Origin: Diadema setosum
Taxonomy: Eukaryota; Echinodermata; Echinoidea; Diadematoida; Diadematidae
DNA: 64,000 nt
Assembly (NCBI RefSeq): GCF_964275005.1
Contig: NC_092695.1
Location: 7,221,832-7,285,831, forward strand
Direction of reading: 5' to 3'
Shown here piece after piece: positions 1 through 12,800 of this stretch. The position numbers and the translations under genes were made by a program. Within the stretch, counting starts at the first letter, position 1. Each line of letters begins with the position of its first letter. The notes beneath the pieces were generated by a model. It had not been told where the DNA came from and did not search any database. It was given only the letters and a program-made list of their open reading frames with translations.

Positions 1-2580
1 TTGCTGTATTCATGGATTAGTGTAACATGCCACAACTTGGACATACTTTTCTCTAAGCCACTGATAAATAAATGTTATATGCATTCAACATGATGTATGG
101 ATATAATTTGATGTCTTGGCAATTTAAAGATGGAAAATAGCAAGAGAACTTTGCTAGAGTGGACTAGACTCTTAACATGATGGGAGATCCCGAGGTCAAA
201 ACCCCACATACATCCTTGGTCAAGATATTTACATTGTAAAATTGTAACCCATGATATCCCCCTTTACCCAGTATGAAAATAAGTACATGTAGACCCTGTG
301 ATGCTTGGGTATTAAGTAAAATGTGTACACATGAACATGTACATGTACATAAAAACTGCATATATTTTTTTGTCTTTATTATCAAATCACAACATATCGC
401 ATATTCTCTGGATGTATAAATGCATCTAAACATACGTCATCATCATCATGCTTATGCAAATACATGTACATACTTATATACAAAATCAAAGTATTGCATT
501 GAGCGTAAATAAACCGTACTCGACTTCTTCCATCTGAAGTTAATACTTTAATTCTTTTTTCTTTTATTGTGTACACAAAGACAATTGATACTATATTCAT
601 ATTATAAATACATTTACAGGAATATATACACAAATATACATGAACTCATGAAGGTCCACACATCTGTCATACCAAAGAAAGTTATAAAAATCTTAAATGG
701 ATCCATGGATATCCAAGGGATATACAGTGTACTGTGTATTATAAACAAGTTTTACATATATTTATATATAAATTTGTATATATCGAAAACAGTAAGAATC
801 ATATGAAAGTTCATATTGCACATTACTGCAGACATTTAGTCAAAATAATTATAAAAAAATACTAAATTGGGCATTACAATTATCAGCAGCACCAACACCA
901 CACACACACACACACACACACAAATGATATTGATATTTCCACTAGTGTCAGGAAAGACTAAATGTGAAAGAAGAATATCTCAGAACATTGGTTCTTCAAA
1001 GAATTATGCTTGAACACCAAACATTACTTTTCTAATTTGTATGTTTATATAATTATGATCAGTCTGGCTCATGACATTATTGGCTACATGAGTCAAAGTA
1101 GACAATTTAGATTGAAAAACAATGTCTTCTGTTTGTTGCATCTAATTGCTCACTTAAAAAAAAAAGTTAAAATGAGATCAGTGCTCTGCAATATATACTC
1201 ACTTGTATTATCTCCAATCGTATTAAGTTTTGTGCTTGAAGTGGTAAGATATAGTGTTGGTGCTAGTGGAAATCGCCTCTCCCGATCCAGAATCTCATTT
1301 TCAAACGGTATCTGCAGTGCATGTACCTGTACAGCACATCAATTCCGTTTAACGTGTGGTTGGGAGCCAATAAAGCCTGGTTTTTACCATTGACTTCGAT
1401 TAAATCGCCGGCTGGTGCGTAGCCTGGATGCACATTATGCGATGGTCAACAAGGTCTGCACACGACGCAGACGAGAGAGAGACGAAAGCATTACCTAGTG
1501 AATCACCACCGCATCACGGATCCTTGCTACGCCGCTAGTATGCAAATTACCCGATGGTCGGTATTAGTCATCCTTGTCTTCTAGCTGCCGGTGGTTCAAT
1601 GAGATGGTTGCGGAGCCATCACACTTCTACTTTCAAAGCAAAGTAAAAGATAGACGGAGAACACCGGCTCTCTCCGAACACTGCGTTGAGTTACAATCCT
1701 ATATCTCAATGGGTAATGGAGGTGATGGAGCAGGCTAACCAAGATCGTGATGCGTGACCGTCTGGCTAGTGCTTTTTGGCGTGGCGACGCGTGTGCTGTG
1801 TATGTGACGAACGCGATCTGACAAAATGTGCGCAGACCATACTGGTACTGCCGCCACCGCGCACACAGGTTGTGTAGTATGCATGCAACGTACTGTACTC
1901 AACTTTACCGCCCGCTCGTGGATGGAGAGCACGACAGGTGGTGGTGCCTCTGTGTTGCATTGCGCGGTAATGCATACATATGTGTATGTGTATGTGTATG
2001 TGTGTGTGAGTGCGCCCGTAAATCTGCGGACCAATACCGAGCACCACCATTTCAATGCTTTGTCAACCAATGCCAAGCTGGCGCACAGACGGAGTTAGCA
2101 AGCCGCGATCTGAGTATGTATGCCCAGGAACAGTCATATAAAGCGTTTCCAGTCAATTTTAACACTTTATTTTCACTGTTATCCTCGTTTTTTTTTGTGT
2201 GTGTTTTTTTTACATATATATAGTAAAGGAATGCATAAAAGTATATAAATTGTTTGCAAAATACAAAAACACAAAACAGAACAGCAACAACTAACAACGC
2301 GAAGTTCACACCAACGACTCGGTGATGCTGTTTAACCATCTACCGAAGATAACACGTATCGCGTACTGATATACGTGTATACATAATAACAGCAAGAATG
2401 GCCGTAAACGACGGTTTCTTAATTTGAAAGTACACAAGCGGTAAACGTTATCACAAGAACACTGTCCCGGCCTAACAAATGAAACACACTTGTGATCGTA
2501 ACTTACCTGATAAAAATATTTATGTCTTTTGAATTCGTTTTCAACACATGTAGACCTATATTGGATGTGCCTATGCATAT
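1..2580. other. Non-coding flank, no gene recognised
   Basis: Positions 1-1230 are AT-rich, with (CA)n near 897-922 and nothing codable. Positions 1250-2110 are richer in GC and CpG, with a (TG)n run at about 1978-2008. On the minus strand a perfect donor CAG|GTAAGT lies at 2507/2506. Together these could be the promoter and first noncoding exon of a leftward gene outside the window, but no protein similarity supports it. Confidence 0.3.
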
Positions 2581-2625
2581 AAACACCCGAATGTCATTCA
2601 TCCAGATGTACGCCTAAGTATATCT

Positions 2626-3180
2626 GCCCGGTGTTGCCAGATGGTGATTTCGGTAACCAAAAAGGGTGAAATTTGGTGATTTTTGGAAACCCTTGGTGAC
2701 ACCATTTTAACCTGGTAACTAAATTAATATTTTGTGATTTTTTAATTTCATTTCAAGACCAATGAAAAATGAGAACAATAAATCAAAAACGAAAATGCAT
2801 TTTCCCAAAAGTTCTCCCTAAACTACATTGCAATCTCCTCTAGAAACATAACATGTGCGTCTTCTGTCACTCAACACAGACACAGACACAGACACACACA
2901 CACACACACAAACACACACAATATTATCCATTCACATTTGTACATGTTTTGCATGTAGTGTGTGTGACTACGACGTGTGGACGCAACTGCACCGAGGCTC
3001 GCACAATTCAATCATTCACAGAGTGTTTGACGGAGTTTCATTGACATGATCGGTAATGAATCAGTTCATGTTTGTCGTGAAATTGAAGCCTAAATTACAT
3101 TTTTCCAAATTTGGTGATTTCTTTAATGATCTTTGGTGATTTTCCACGTGCTTTCGGTGATTTTGTTCAATTGGGACCTG
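2626..3180. repeat. Repeat with reiterated GGTGATTT motif
   Basis: The motif TTTGGTGATTTT or close variants recurs at both ends of this block (about 2642, 2673, 2680, 2692, 3112, 3134 and 3149), all in the same orientation. A (CA)n tract lies in the middle at about 2878-2920. No terminal inverted repeat is obvious. It is probably a degenerate mobile element or expanded short motif; family unknown. Confidence 0.45.
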
Positions 3181-4170
3181 ACAAGGATCAGCTTTATCAT
3201 TTCATAGAATAAACAATACACATCATTTTGTTCACAATTAAATATAATTACACTTGTTACCTTCAAAACAGTCCAAATAACCTTGGCTGTTGCCTCGGGC
3301 GTGTTAGACTGTTCCAAAGGAAATTTGTGTGGTAAATTCTTACTAATGCCCTCAATAATGTGTATTATTTGTATACATTTATGTGTGCATTTAATTCCAG
3401 TGACCGAATTATGATGGGTTGTGCAGCTCTCTATAGCGCTAAAATGTGGTGAAATATAAGAAACTGCTACAATGTACCATAATAGATTCATAAAAACAAA
3501 TCTAGAATAAACAGTGTATCGTGAAACACACACTGCAACATCAAAGCACCCTAATTAAATGATTTTAAGTTTTGTTATAGTCTACAAGTATTTGCTTGGT
3601 TGTTTGATCCATAGACATTTACATTCATGTGCAATAATATCTAGGCATACATATTTTGCTATGTACTCATGTACAATACAGATAACTTCAGTAATTAACT
3701 AAATAATACATGCACTTTAACAACTACAATATATACAAAGCCCCGGAAATATCAGATTTCATTGAGAAACAGACATTTTATTCAAGAAGAACAGAGATAC
3801 ACCATACACATACATTTCATTATTTGTACATCAGTTTATTGTAGAGAAATCACAATTAAAAAAAAAAAAGAAAAAAAAAATCACAGACCCCCACCAGTCC
3901 TGGCAACATTTATTCCCTAAAGATATTTGGTTTACAAGTTTCTCTCAAGCAAAACATTTTTTTTTTCCACTTCTGCTGCAGAACTTAATCATCATTTGGT
4001 ACGAGGAAAGTACAGGATTGTTTCTTTCTTGCTGAAATCATTTATGAGTTATCTGAGAAATAAATCAAGTCCAGAACAGCAAAAACATGGTGAAGACGAG
4101 AACTCACTTCTTAGTTGAGCTTAAGTGAGAGTAATACGAGGAATACACTGGAAATTGCACATGTTAATTT

Positions 4171-4558
4171 TTAAAGGCATGTTTTAGCTTTGGTTGAGAT
4201 GGGGGATTCATATTTGAACTTTTTGCAAGATAATGAGAAACCACAAATGAAATATTAAAGAGCATACAATTCTCAGAATTATTCTGATGAAAATCACTTT
4301 TGAAATGGCTGAGATAGCCAAAAATCAAAGTAAAACAAAGTGGTCCAAATAAAAGGTGGGTCCCACCTTTAATTATCCTACCCGCCTCTTTGTTTCTGGA
4401 TATCTCAGCCATTTCAAAATCAACTTTCATCAAATAAACTTTGAATACTTCTTAGAATCGTATCCCCTTTCATATTTCCACAGAGGTTTCTCGATATATC
4501 TCACAAACAGTTGGAAACCTGAAACCCCATCTCAACCAAAACTATACCATCCCTTTAA
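4171..4558. mobile_element. Palindromic MITE, TTAAAGGG family, copy 1
   Basis: It begins TTAAAGGCATG, followed by GGTTGAGATGGGG, and ends CCCCATCTCAACCAAAAC, then ATCCCTTTAA: imperfect inverted arms around a centre near 4365. Arms share GGCTGAGATA and its complement TATCTCAGCC. Related copies lie at 41653-42789 (interrupted) and 58081-58482. The TTAA at both ends may be the target duplication. It encodes no protein. Confidence 0.8.
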
Positions 4559-7096
4559 GAGAAACTGAACCATCCTTTAAGCTTCTCCCATTGTTTGGTT
4601 GTGTGCACAAACAGTTTCGTACATTCGAAACATGTTCCATCTTCAGACACAAAATATTTATACCGAATTTCGATAAGGAAAATTGTCATCGTATAGATTA
4701 CAGACTGTTCAGATACATATCACAACCGATTTGAAAAAAAAAAACCCAAAACATGTATAGATGCACAGTTGTCTAAAGTGCATATTGTTATGGTCACCAC
4801 GAGCCCCTAGTGCACTAAGAAAGATCATCTTTCACATGCCCTCACTTTAAGCTCCATCTAGCTATACCATTCTATGGTTGCCATTTGTTGAGACACACAT
4901 GGAAAGATTATTCGTTATCAAGTTTTAGTTTGAAACAATACCTTGACCCTTCTATTGTTATACAATGTTTTGTTAATCAGCATTTAGACACATAAATCCA
5001 TCATATAGCTATGCAATTTGGGTATAGTTATATCATTTCGATATACATTATTTTGTGTGCATTTGAGCACTCTGTTTGTATGGACTAAATCTAAAACTTG
5101 TGGAGACTCATTTATGTTTAACTGACTACATGTAAGCATGACACTAAGACTCACCTTCCTTATTGATGTTAACAAATTTCTCAATGCAAAATACAAGCCA
5201 GGACTGGTAAAAGGCATACAATAGAAACCTGACAACTAATATCTCTCATCTTTTCAATGTACATGTCATACTGTAATAGTTTATACAACTCTTAAATCAT
5301 TAAATTTCTACTCTGTCATTAGTCTCTGAAGTCAGTGGGAAAGTTTCCATCAAAAATCCATCAAAAATCTGCCTTTCCCATATGATTATCACAATCTGGA
5401 TACATTGCACTGGTTATGAAATAGAAGGGCAGAAAAACAAGAATGTACATTGTTTGAACAAAACCAAAAAGGAAACCCTAGAATAGCTAGAAATGGTTAT
5501 GACACGGGAGCACAAGAATCTACACGCCTGTAAACTTGGGTCTCTGCGCAGTAGTCAAAAAATGTTGTCAAAAACTATATACACACAGGAATGCTTGGAC
5601 CTTTTAATACAAATGTCTAAAATTCAAATTGAAAAGAAAGTGTTGAGAAGATGGCATACGAATCAGTTAGCTACCACCACATTACAAGCATATTAATTGC
5701 AAACAAAAGTATCTGCTTCTGTATGACAAAGACGTAAATCGAAAAGCTCGAGTGATTGACCTGCGCAACAGCAACATCATTCTCATCGCAATTCTTCAGT
5801 ACCCAATTGGCAAATTGATTACAATGCATATCACATATATGCATGTCTAACTTCAATACTAAGTTAAATACCAGAGTTACATAAGCTACAACTCTTTTGG
5901 ATCTCGGTAACTAATACACTACATTGAGACAACTATTACACCTATTTGTCTCAATGTGCCAGCACCATGAAGCTTGAAGGGAAAATATACATGTATCTAT
6001 ATACATGTACATGTATTTCTTCTTGTACCTCAGAGTTATACTCTTTAGCAATCAAGCCCTGACTGATTACTACATGGTAAAAGACGTTAACAATTGCTCT
6101 CTAAACATCAAACCAAATCCTTGTCCATACCTATGCTTAAATCAAATTTGTTATGTATTTGTTTGGTTGGTTTTTTTTTATATGAAGTACTTTATTCAGA
6201 GTCAGATTATCACAGTCTTAAATTTTGAAAAGGAAAATTTTGAAGAAAAAAAAACACCCATAAAACAAAATGGGTACAAGCCTAACAAAGAGCTAAACAA
6301 TGCAGTGGAAATGGCAGATAAAAACCAAGAGAGGAAAAAAAATCTGAAATTTTCCCTATATCTACATCTAAGCAGGATTGAATACATAAAGATAACACAT
6401 AGCAAATGGTATACGTACAGCAGATAACTAACATGTGGTATTTATCCACACAAAAGTTTTTGAAATAATAATTTCATACATATGAGTACTGCACATACCA
6501 TACCAAATTCACTTACAATGTACAATATCAATATAACAAAATTCTTTGTCTTTATTTTGTTTTACAAAACATATTGTCCTGCCACTCTCAATACAATAAT
6601 ATCTAAATAAAATACCAAAATTACACATGTCAAAATGCTCTGTAAATGTGTTACTTGAAAAAAAAAATCTACTATGGATGAAGAAGACACCACATGGGTA
6701 ATGAATTAATTAAGCATTGGAAATCAAATAGTTTGAGAAAATATGGATGGAGCTCCTTCATTTGCTTTAACCTTTCAGACTCTTCGCCATAAAAATGTGC
6801 CACTAGTAATAGCATGTTAAACTTTGCTACACCTGGACCCCGTTTGATCAAGTGAGAGTCATCATTGATCTCCGGGACTTATAATCAATTATTGGTTTTG
6901 ATAAAATGGGGCTCTGCCTGACAGCAGTCCAAAGGTCAAGTTCAGTTCTCATTTCTTGATGCCACACTAGTCTACAGCATTTAACTTCAATCCTTTCTTT
7001 CTCGTTCCTTCAGTCTATTGAAAGGGAAAAGAAATGCCTGAATAGGTTTGACAGATAAAGATTGCAATATCATAGATCTCCTCTCAAGAAATTCAA
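4559..7096. other. AT-rich stretch without recognised genes
   Basis: No exon with a recognisable product or good splice context is seen. A small inverted pair (CTGGACCCCGTTTGATCAA and TTTTGATAAAATGGGG) at about 6831-6912 looks like a very short MITE. Open frames here are low-complexity. Confidence 0.4.
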
Positions 7097-7188
7097 TTAA
7101 CCCATTGAAGACTAGTCTCGAGTATACTGAGGAGGTGCCTATGGGAAATGCACATTCTTGCAAAATTGGTTCGTCCTCAACAGGTTAA
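7097..7188. mobile_element. 92-bp MITE, TTAACCCRTTGAGGAC family, copy A
   Basis: It begins TTAACCCATTGAAGACTAG and ends TCGTCCTCAACAGGTTAA, so the ends are inverted repeats bounded by TTAA. The interior has GAGTATACTGAGG. Two further copies with the same length, ends and GTATAC core lie at 25644-25736 and 32519-32613, which shows that it is a mobile family. Confidence 0.8.
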
Positions 7189-8370
7189 GGCAGTACTCGA
7201 AGAGACCATTTCAGTTCATATATTTTTCTGAGGAATCCACCTTGTGACCATGACAGTTTTAATTAGTTCTCCCTCTGCTCAATGACAAATTAATTTCATT
7301 TGGGACTTCTTTGAGCCAAGTTGACAACTTCACAACCATCCCCCGTTCAGCCTCTTAGGATGTTAACATACTTTCTTGTTAATACAGTGTAGGTCCAGCA
7401 CAGGCAAGTTGAATGTATGTCACAAGGAACTTATCAATGCAAACAAGTTCCTATTAGAAAGAAAATAAATTTAAAGAAAAGAAGAAAAAAAATATCTTAA
7501 ATTAATAAAGGGCACGCAAATAGGTAACCATTCATTATCTTATACTAAGTAATCAAATCAAAATCTCAACCTTTGCAATAGGCAGGTAACAGGGAGAAAT
7601 GGGTAGCATTATGAGGAAAGAAGAAAAGACAAAAAGAGCCTTCCCTATGACAAATACACCTATAAGACAAGTCTCTGTCATACAGATCCAGACCACTGGT
7701 CAATACATTTGTGATTTGTTTGATCACAACAAAACTTTGCTCATTCTATAATGACCAGAGTTGCAGTTACCTAATGACCTGAGGTGGGAATTTTAGATAT
7801 CCCCACTCCAAATAACAACACTCCGAATACTGCTCACACAGACAGCCATTTTTGTCAGACATTTTCCCTCTTCATAATAGATGGCAGAAAATAAAATAAA
7901 AAATATCAAATACCCTGATTAATGGTACAATATTTGTGTAAATATTTGCAGGTGTAATTGACCATCGTTGGGGTAATTCAAAACATATCTTTATATGGGG
8001 ATGCCTGGATGTAAGATGGATGGATGATTTCGTCCCTGAAAAAAAAAAGTCTTTCTGTATTGAACTACATATCATTTGGTCAACATGACGTCAATGGCAA
8101 CTGTTTTAATAGGAAACCTGATGCACTTGGTGCATCCTTAAAGACACAATTTCTGAAGATGCAATGAAAAATATTTAATTGGAGGTATATATCAATGATA
8201 GCAAAATTAGAGCCAAGCATATCAACAATATAATAAACATTATACACTACACTAACCAGAGAGTAAAGGCTGACATAATTTATGAAATGAGAAATAGCTT
8301 CAACAAGCGCTACACCACAAGTGGAAGTGTATTTGGAATTTGCCTACCTGTTCACACCACGTGTGAATGC

Positions 8371-8595
8371 CGTAAAAGCTGTTATTTTCACGTGCAGATA
8401 TGTTTGCCAATCAGGAGGTCACAGACATTTTCGCAATTTGACACCGTAGCTATCCTAAGTGCACGAATTGCTGTCTGTTCACTCTGCTAGTGAGTTGGGT
8501 GGCGATGTTTCTGTGTGTTGTGAAATTCATAGCCCAACAGCAATTCACGAAATTCGTGAAAATTAAACCATCACGAAAATAACCGCTTTCACAGT
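8371..8595. mobile_element. MITE, GTAAAAGCTGTTATTTTCRCG family
   Basis: The left end CGTAAAAGCTGTTATTTTCA and right end TGAAAATAACCGCTTTCACAG-like sequence are inverted. The interior carries CGAATT/CGTGAAATT-type words shared with the copies at 57688-57884 and 25823-26066. Non-coding. Confidence 0.65.
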
Positions 8596-9726
8596 AATCA
8601 ACCCCAGGGATGCCATCCCATTCCCAGATACACTGGAATTGTAAATCACCTTGTCAGAAGGCAGATCAGAACAGGTAATCATTCATCCAGTCTTGTATTA
8701 CTACTGAGAAAATGGTAATGTTTAGGGAATTTATCAACTTGCGAGAGATGTCATACATGGCAGACAGTTACAATGGCTTGCATAATGCAGAATACTTGTA
8801 CTCCAAGTAATCTGACATTTCTGTGGCAGGTATAACATGGTTTTTCATTCCTAGTCTCGAGTCTACAGTCAGTCAAATGTGAGGTACCTTGGATGCACAA
8901 GTTCTACCCTGACTATATTTGTACCAAGAAATAAAAATCCTGTGTCAACAAAGCTGGGTAACTACATGATATCCTGGATACATTAAAATTCAGAGTCACA
9001 AAGAAAAAAATTTTCTTGATTCTTTTTTGTTTGTTTGTTGAGGTAACGTGAGAGCAAATGACATGATCTTGCAAAAGCAAGGTAGATTATGCAATCAAAG
9101 TTAGTCATGTGATGTAGACAACTATCTAGAAGGGTCATTAGAATACCATATTAAATGATTTAAAAACACAAGCATAGGCAAGGAAAACAGAAAGCAGATT
9201 TCTGCAAATTTCCCCTGTACTTTCCTGCCATTCATATTTCACTATGTTAATATCATATAATTTTGCTTGGGCCTTCAGTCTTGAATACACATTTTTTTTT
9301 TTTTTTTTCCAGATATCTGGTCAATCATTTCCATTCCTCATTTTTAGCTTCCCATGACATTGTCTGCTGCACACTATCAACAACGTCACAAGATCCAACA
9401 CATCAATTTTGAAAATCCATTTTCCTCATCAGCAAGTCCACTTGTTAGACAATACTACACCGGCACTTACACAGTTTAACCACAACTATTCCAAATTCAA
9501 TAGGTCATAAAATAAAAGTGTAGAAGTCATGATAAAAGATAAGATGGTTAAGAATACAGGGTTTCTGTCTAGAAAAGAAATGCTTTTCAAGCTCCAAAAG
9601 AAAAGTGAGGAAGAGGGAGGACAGGGTGCTAGAATCTCACAGGGTTGTGAGCAAGCCACGCCCAGCCACAGGGTTGTGAGCAAGCCACGCCAGGCAACAG
9701 AGGGCGGGGCCCCCGTCTCCCGGAGT

Positions 9727-9882
9727 CTACTGTGATTCCAGGAAGGATGGTTGCATCTCACTGGGCGCCTTGGGCTTGATGTTGAACTGCTTCAGCGTGG
9801 CGTTGAGGGCCTGCTGGTTGCCGGAGAAGTACGCCGCGATGGCGTTGTGGAACAGGAGCAGCTGTTTGTGCATTACTTTCAC
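9727..9882 (-). CDS. ARFIP2: Arfaptin coding exon 5 (C-terminus and stop)
   Basis: This exon encodes residues 335-385 and the TAG stop at 9727-9729. [20 protein letters not shown] is almost identical to human arfaptin-2. The tail [19 protein letters not shown] matches the family's ending of FNIK or FHIK, a proline-containing spacer, and W/F-L-E-x-Q. Tryptophan in the human tail is Phe here. Acceptor is ATCATAG. The stop is followed by a probable long 3' UTR running left. Confidence 0.96.
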   Translation of the reverse strand: MKVMHKQLLLFHNAIAAYFSGNQQALNATLKQFNIKPKAPSEMQPSFLESQ

Positions 9883-12800
9883 CTATGATGGAAGCAGATA
9901 TAAGCAACAAATAGCAAGATAAACTGGTGATAGGGAAATTGCCTCAAAACTTCAGTCTTTGCTTGAGTAAAGGAATAAGTAGGTTTATGCATGTCCAGCA
10001 CTGTGGTAGTGTGTAAAGTGCTCAATACACTCAAGAAATAGAAAACTGACCTGTTCACTTCAAAAGCATATTTGTTTTTCCTTGTTTTAAAATACAGAGA
10101 TGATGTCCTTCAAGACCAAATGGTAAGAATGAGCACCTGGGAATACAGGGCAAATCATACGTGTGCAGTCCTCAAGAAGAGCAATGCTAACATTGATCAT
10201 CAATCATCAATCATCACTATCATCATCATTACCAATATTAGTAACATCATCTCCATTACTGGGGGCGCCACGACATAGTGGATAAGACTCCCGACTTCCA
10301 ATCTGAGGCACCAAGTTCAATTCCCACCCAGTGCTTTATGTCCCTGCATGAGATGTTTTTTACCCACATTGCTCCTCTCAACTCAGGTGTATAAATGGGT
10401 ACCTGGCAAAGCTAGGGTAATAATTATGGCAGGGCCCTCTAGTCAACACTGAAGAGGCTACCCTGGATAAATAAGGCGTCATTATTGTTGTTGTTGTTGT
10501 TGTTGCTATTATTATCATTACTATTACCATTACTATTATTATCATCATCATCAACATCATCATCATCATGACTAAATTCATCATTATTATTATTATTACC
10601 ATTATCATCATAACTATAATCTGGTCAGACACCACAAAGAGCATGGGGGAAAAGCTGACCTTGTTTTCATCCAGGAATCTGAGCTTGACCGCTACGTCTT
10701 GCCTCAGCTTGTCGAACTTCTCCTTCTGCGCCTCGTACTTGCTGCGAGCCTCGTGGAGCCGCGCCTGGGTCTGGGCATCCTTGGGGGCCAGAGTCAGATG
10801 CTCCATATCAGCTCTGTAGGCGTCGTACTCTAACCTGAAGTACATTCACAATGATGAAAACAGGCAGCGCACATTCGTTACAAAGACAAAACAAGGCAAG
10901 TGCCAAATTGTGTCTCGCCCATTCGCGTACAAGGAATTAATATTTTTTATAACTCCCAGAAGTTAATTGACCTGCCTATGACCTTTGACCTTGTGATGAC
11001 CTTTAACTCCCCAAGGGACATCTACCGTCCAAGTTTGGTCACAAACGGACAAAAGGATCAAAAGTTATGAGCCATAAACGAAATGCGCCCTAAAAACTTA
11101 ACATTGGGCCCTAAAAGTTCGTTGACCCCTGTTTGTGACCTTTGACCTTGTGGTAACCTTCAACTTCCCAAGAGACATCTACCATCACCCAAGTTTGATT
11201 GCCATTGTAGCAACATGTGTCGAGTTACGTGTGATAAGAGAGTCTTGCAAAACTTAAACGTTTGATCTCAAATGACCTTTGACCTTATCATGTGACCTCT
11301 TACGGCACCATTACATGAAGGTACCCCCAGTGCATCCATCACCAAAGTTTGATTGCCATTGTAGCAACATGTGTCGAGTTACGTGTGATAAGAGAGTCTT
11401 GCAAGTAAACTTTAACGTATGACCTCAAATGACCTTTGACCTTATCCTATGACCTCCAACGGCACCATGACATGAAGGTACCCCCAGTGCATCTATGACC
11501 CAAGTTAGGTTGTAATCCAAGCAACTTATGTGAAGTTATTTGTCAAAAGAGAGTCTTGTAGGTAAATACTCTTTAATATATGACCTCAAATGACCTTTGA
11601 CATCATTACATGACCTCCGACAACACCATAACATGAAGATACCCCTAGTGCTTCTATCATCCAAGTTGGCTGCCATTGCTGTAACAGTTGCCAAGTTATG
11701 TATCATAAGAGAGTCTTGCAGGTAAACTTTAACATTTGTGACGGACGACTGACGGACGACGGACGGACGCCATTTGGATCCCTTAGTCTCGCCTTCACCT
11801 CCGGTGGGCGAGACAAAAAAATGGTAGAAGCCTTTCAGACATCCGTCTGCATCATTTATCATTTTCAGCATTTCACGGTCACTTTCCCCAAATGGGCACG
11901 TCATTCTCCTGTTGGTGTGTCACTGTGGTATGTGGAAGGTGTGGGGGGGGGGTATCTACTGAGTGATAGCGGATATTCTAATTTTCTCTGCAAGTGACTC
12001 TTTCAATGTCTCGTAGGGTCTGCCCTGTAGTCCTACATCAGACGCCAAGACGTTTGCAATCTTCTGTAACTAGCGGTTTTCATCTCTCTCTGAAACGTGC
12101 CCATGCAGGTAGAAAAGAAAGCAAGATCGTAGTTATCTGATGAGTAACTGATGAATATATATTAAGAATTGGGTGGGGGGGGGGGGGGGTTGGAGTCCCT
12201 GAAACAACAAAAGCTCATGGTACTTAACAGTGATGATTTACATGGTATAGATATGTGGACCATCGATTTCTCAGACATTTGTTGTAAGAAATTCTCCCCC
12301 ACTGCTACATGAAGTCTCATGTCCACACAAAGTCTTTCAGCAAAGAAAATTGTTTGAAGTACCGTGCCTACATTACATATATTATGGGACTATCATATAA
12401 GGTTTACTGCCTACAGTGCAGGAGCAGCAGCGACATTTGTGCATTGTTGAAGGTGCATGGTTGGTTACTGGTCTACAGGTTCCTAGAGTTTGGTGATGCT
12501 GCCCTCTATGTTCTAACCCAAATCTGCCAATGATGCTATTTTGCACATCTCAATTACATTGCGATGAGTGAAGTACCCCATTTTATTGTATTCATTGCCA
12601 CACACTGACACCAGTAGATAGCTACCATATATGCAGTCTCTTCATATTAAACAGTTTGTCTCTGTTTGCTTTTACATGACTAAAATGACTGAAATTTGAA
12701 AAATAATGAAATTCATGCATATTAGTTCATAATACATCAAGCCACCTTTGCTTATTTCTTATTTTTTGGCGAAGATTGCTGCAGTTAAGTTGATTATCAT

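Larger units (their letters stand above)
6183..9726 (-). other. ARFIP2: Probable arfaptin 3' UTR / 3' flank
   Basis: No coding exon is visible between the stop and the left part of the window, so the transcript probably ends somewhere here. A minus-strand AATAAA at about 6190-6195, followed about 15 bases on by an A-rich run, is one plausible cleavage signal. Other minus-strand AATAAA motifs occur near 6547, 3909, 3836 and 3779, so the true end is uncertain. The stretch holds a 92-bp MITE (7097-7188), a MITE at 8371-8595 and homopolymer T runs, and otherwise unremarkable AT-rich DNA. Confidence 0.3.

Noticed and set aside
6005..6427. 140-residue plus-strand frame
   Set aside because: AT-rich, Lys/Asn-biased, no domain, no splice sites; probably chance in the arfaptin 3' region.
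10258..10340. Possible functional tRNA gene
   Set aside because: Box A- and box B-like words are present but the cloverleaf stems do not form, and a SINE body and tail follow.
10378..10660. Extension of arfaptin exon 4 past its donor into a Met/Ile-rich tail
   Set aside because: It is translation of the trinucleotide tract; a proper donor at 10659 and phase match to exon 5 show that this is intron.
10911..11815. CRISPR-like array
   Set aside because: Units are about 140-160 bp, degenerate and bounded by inverted repeats in animal DNA; this is a transposon with internal tandem repeats.
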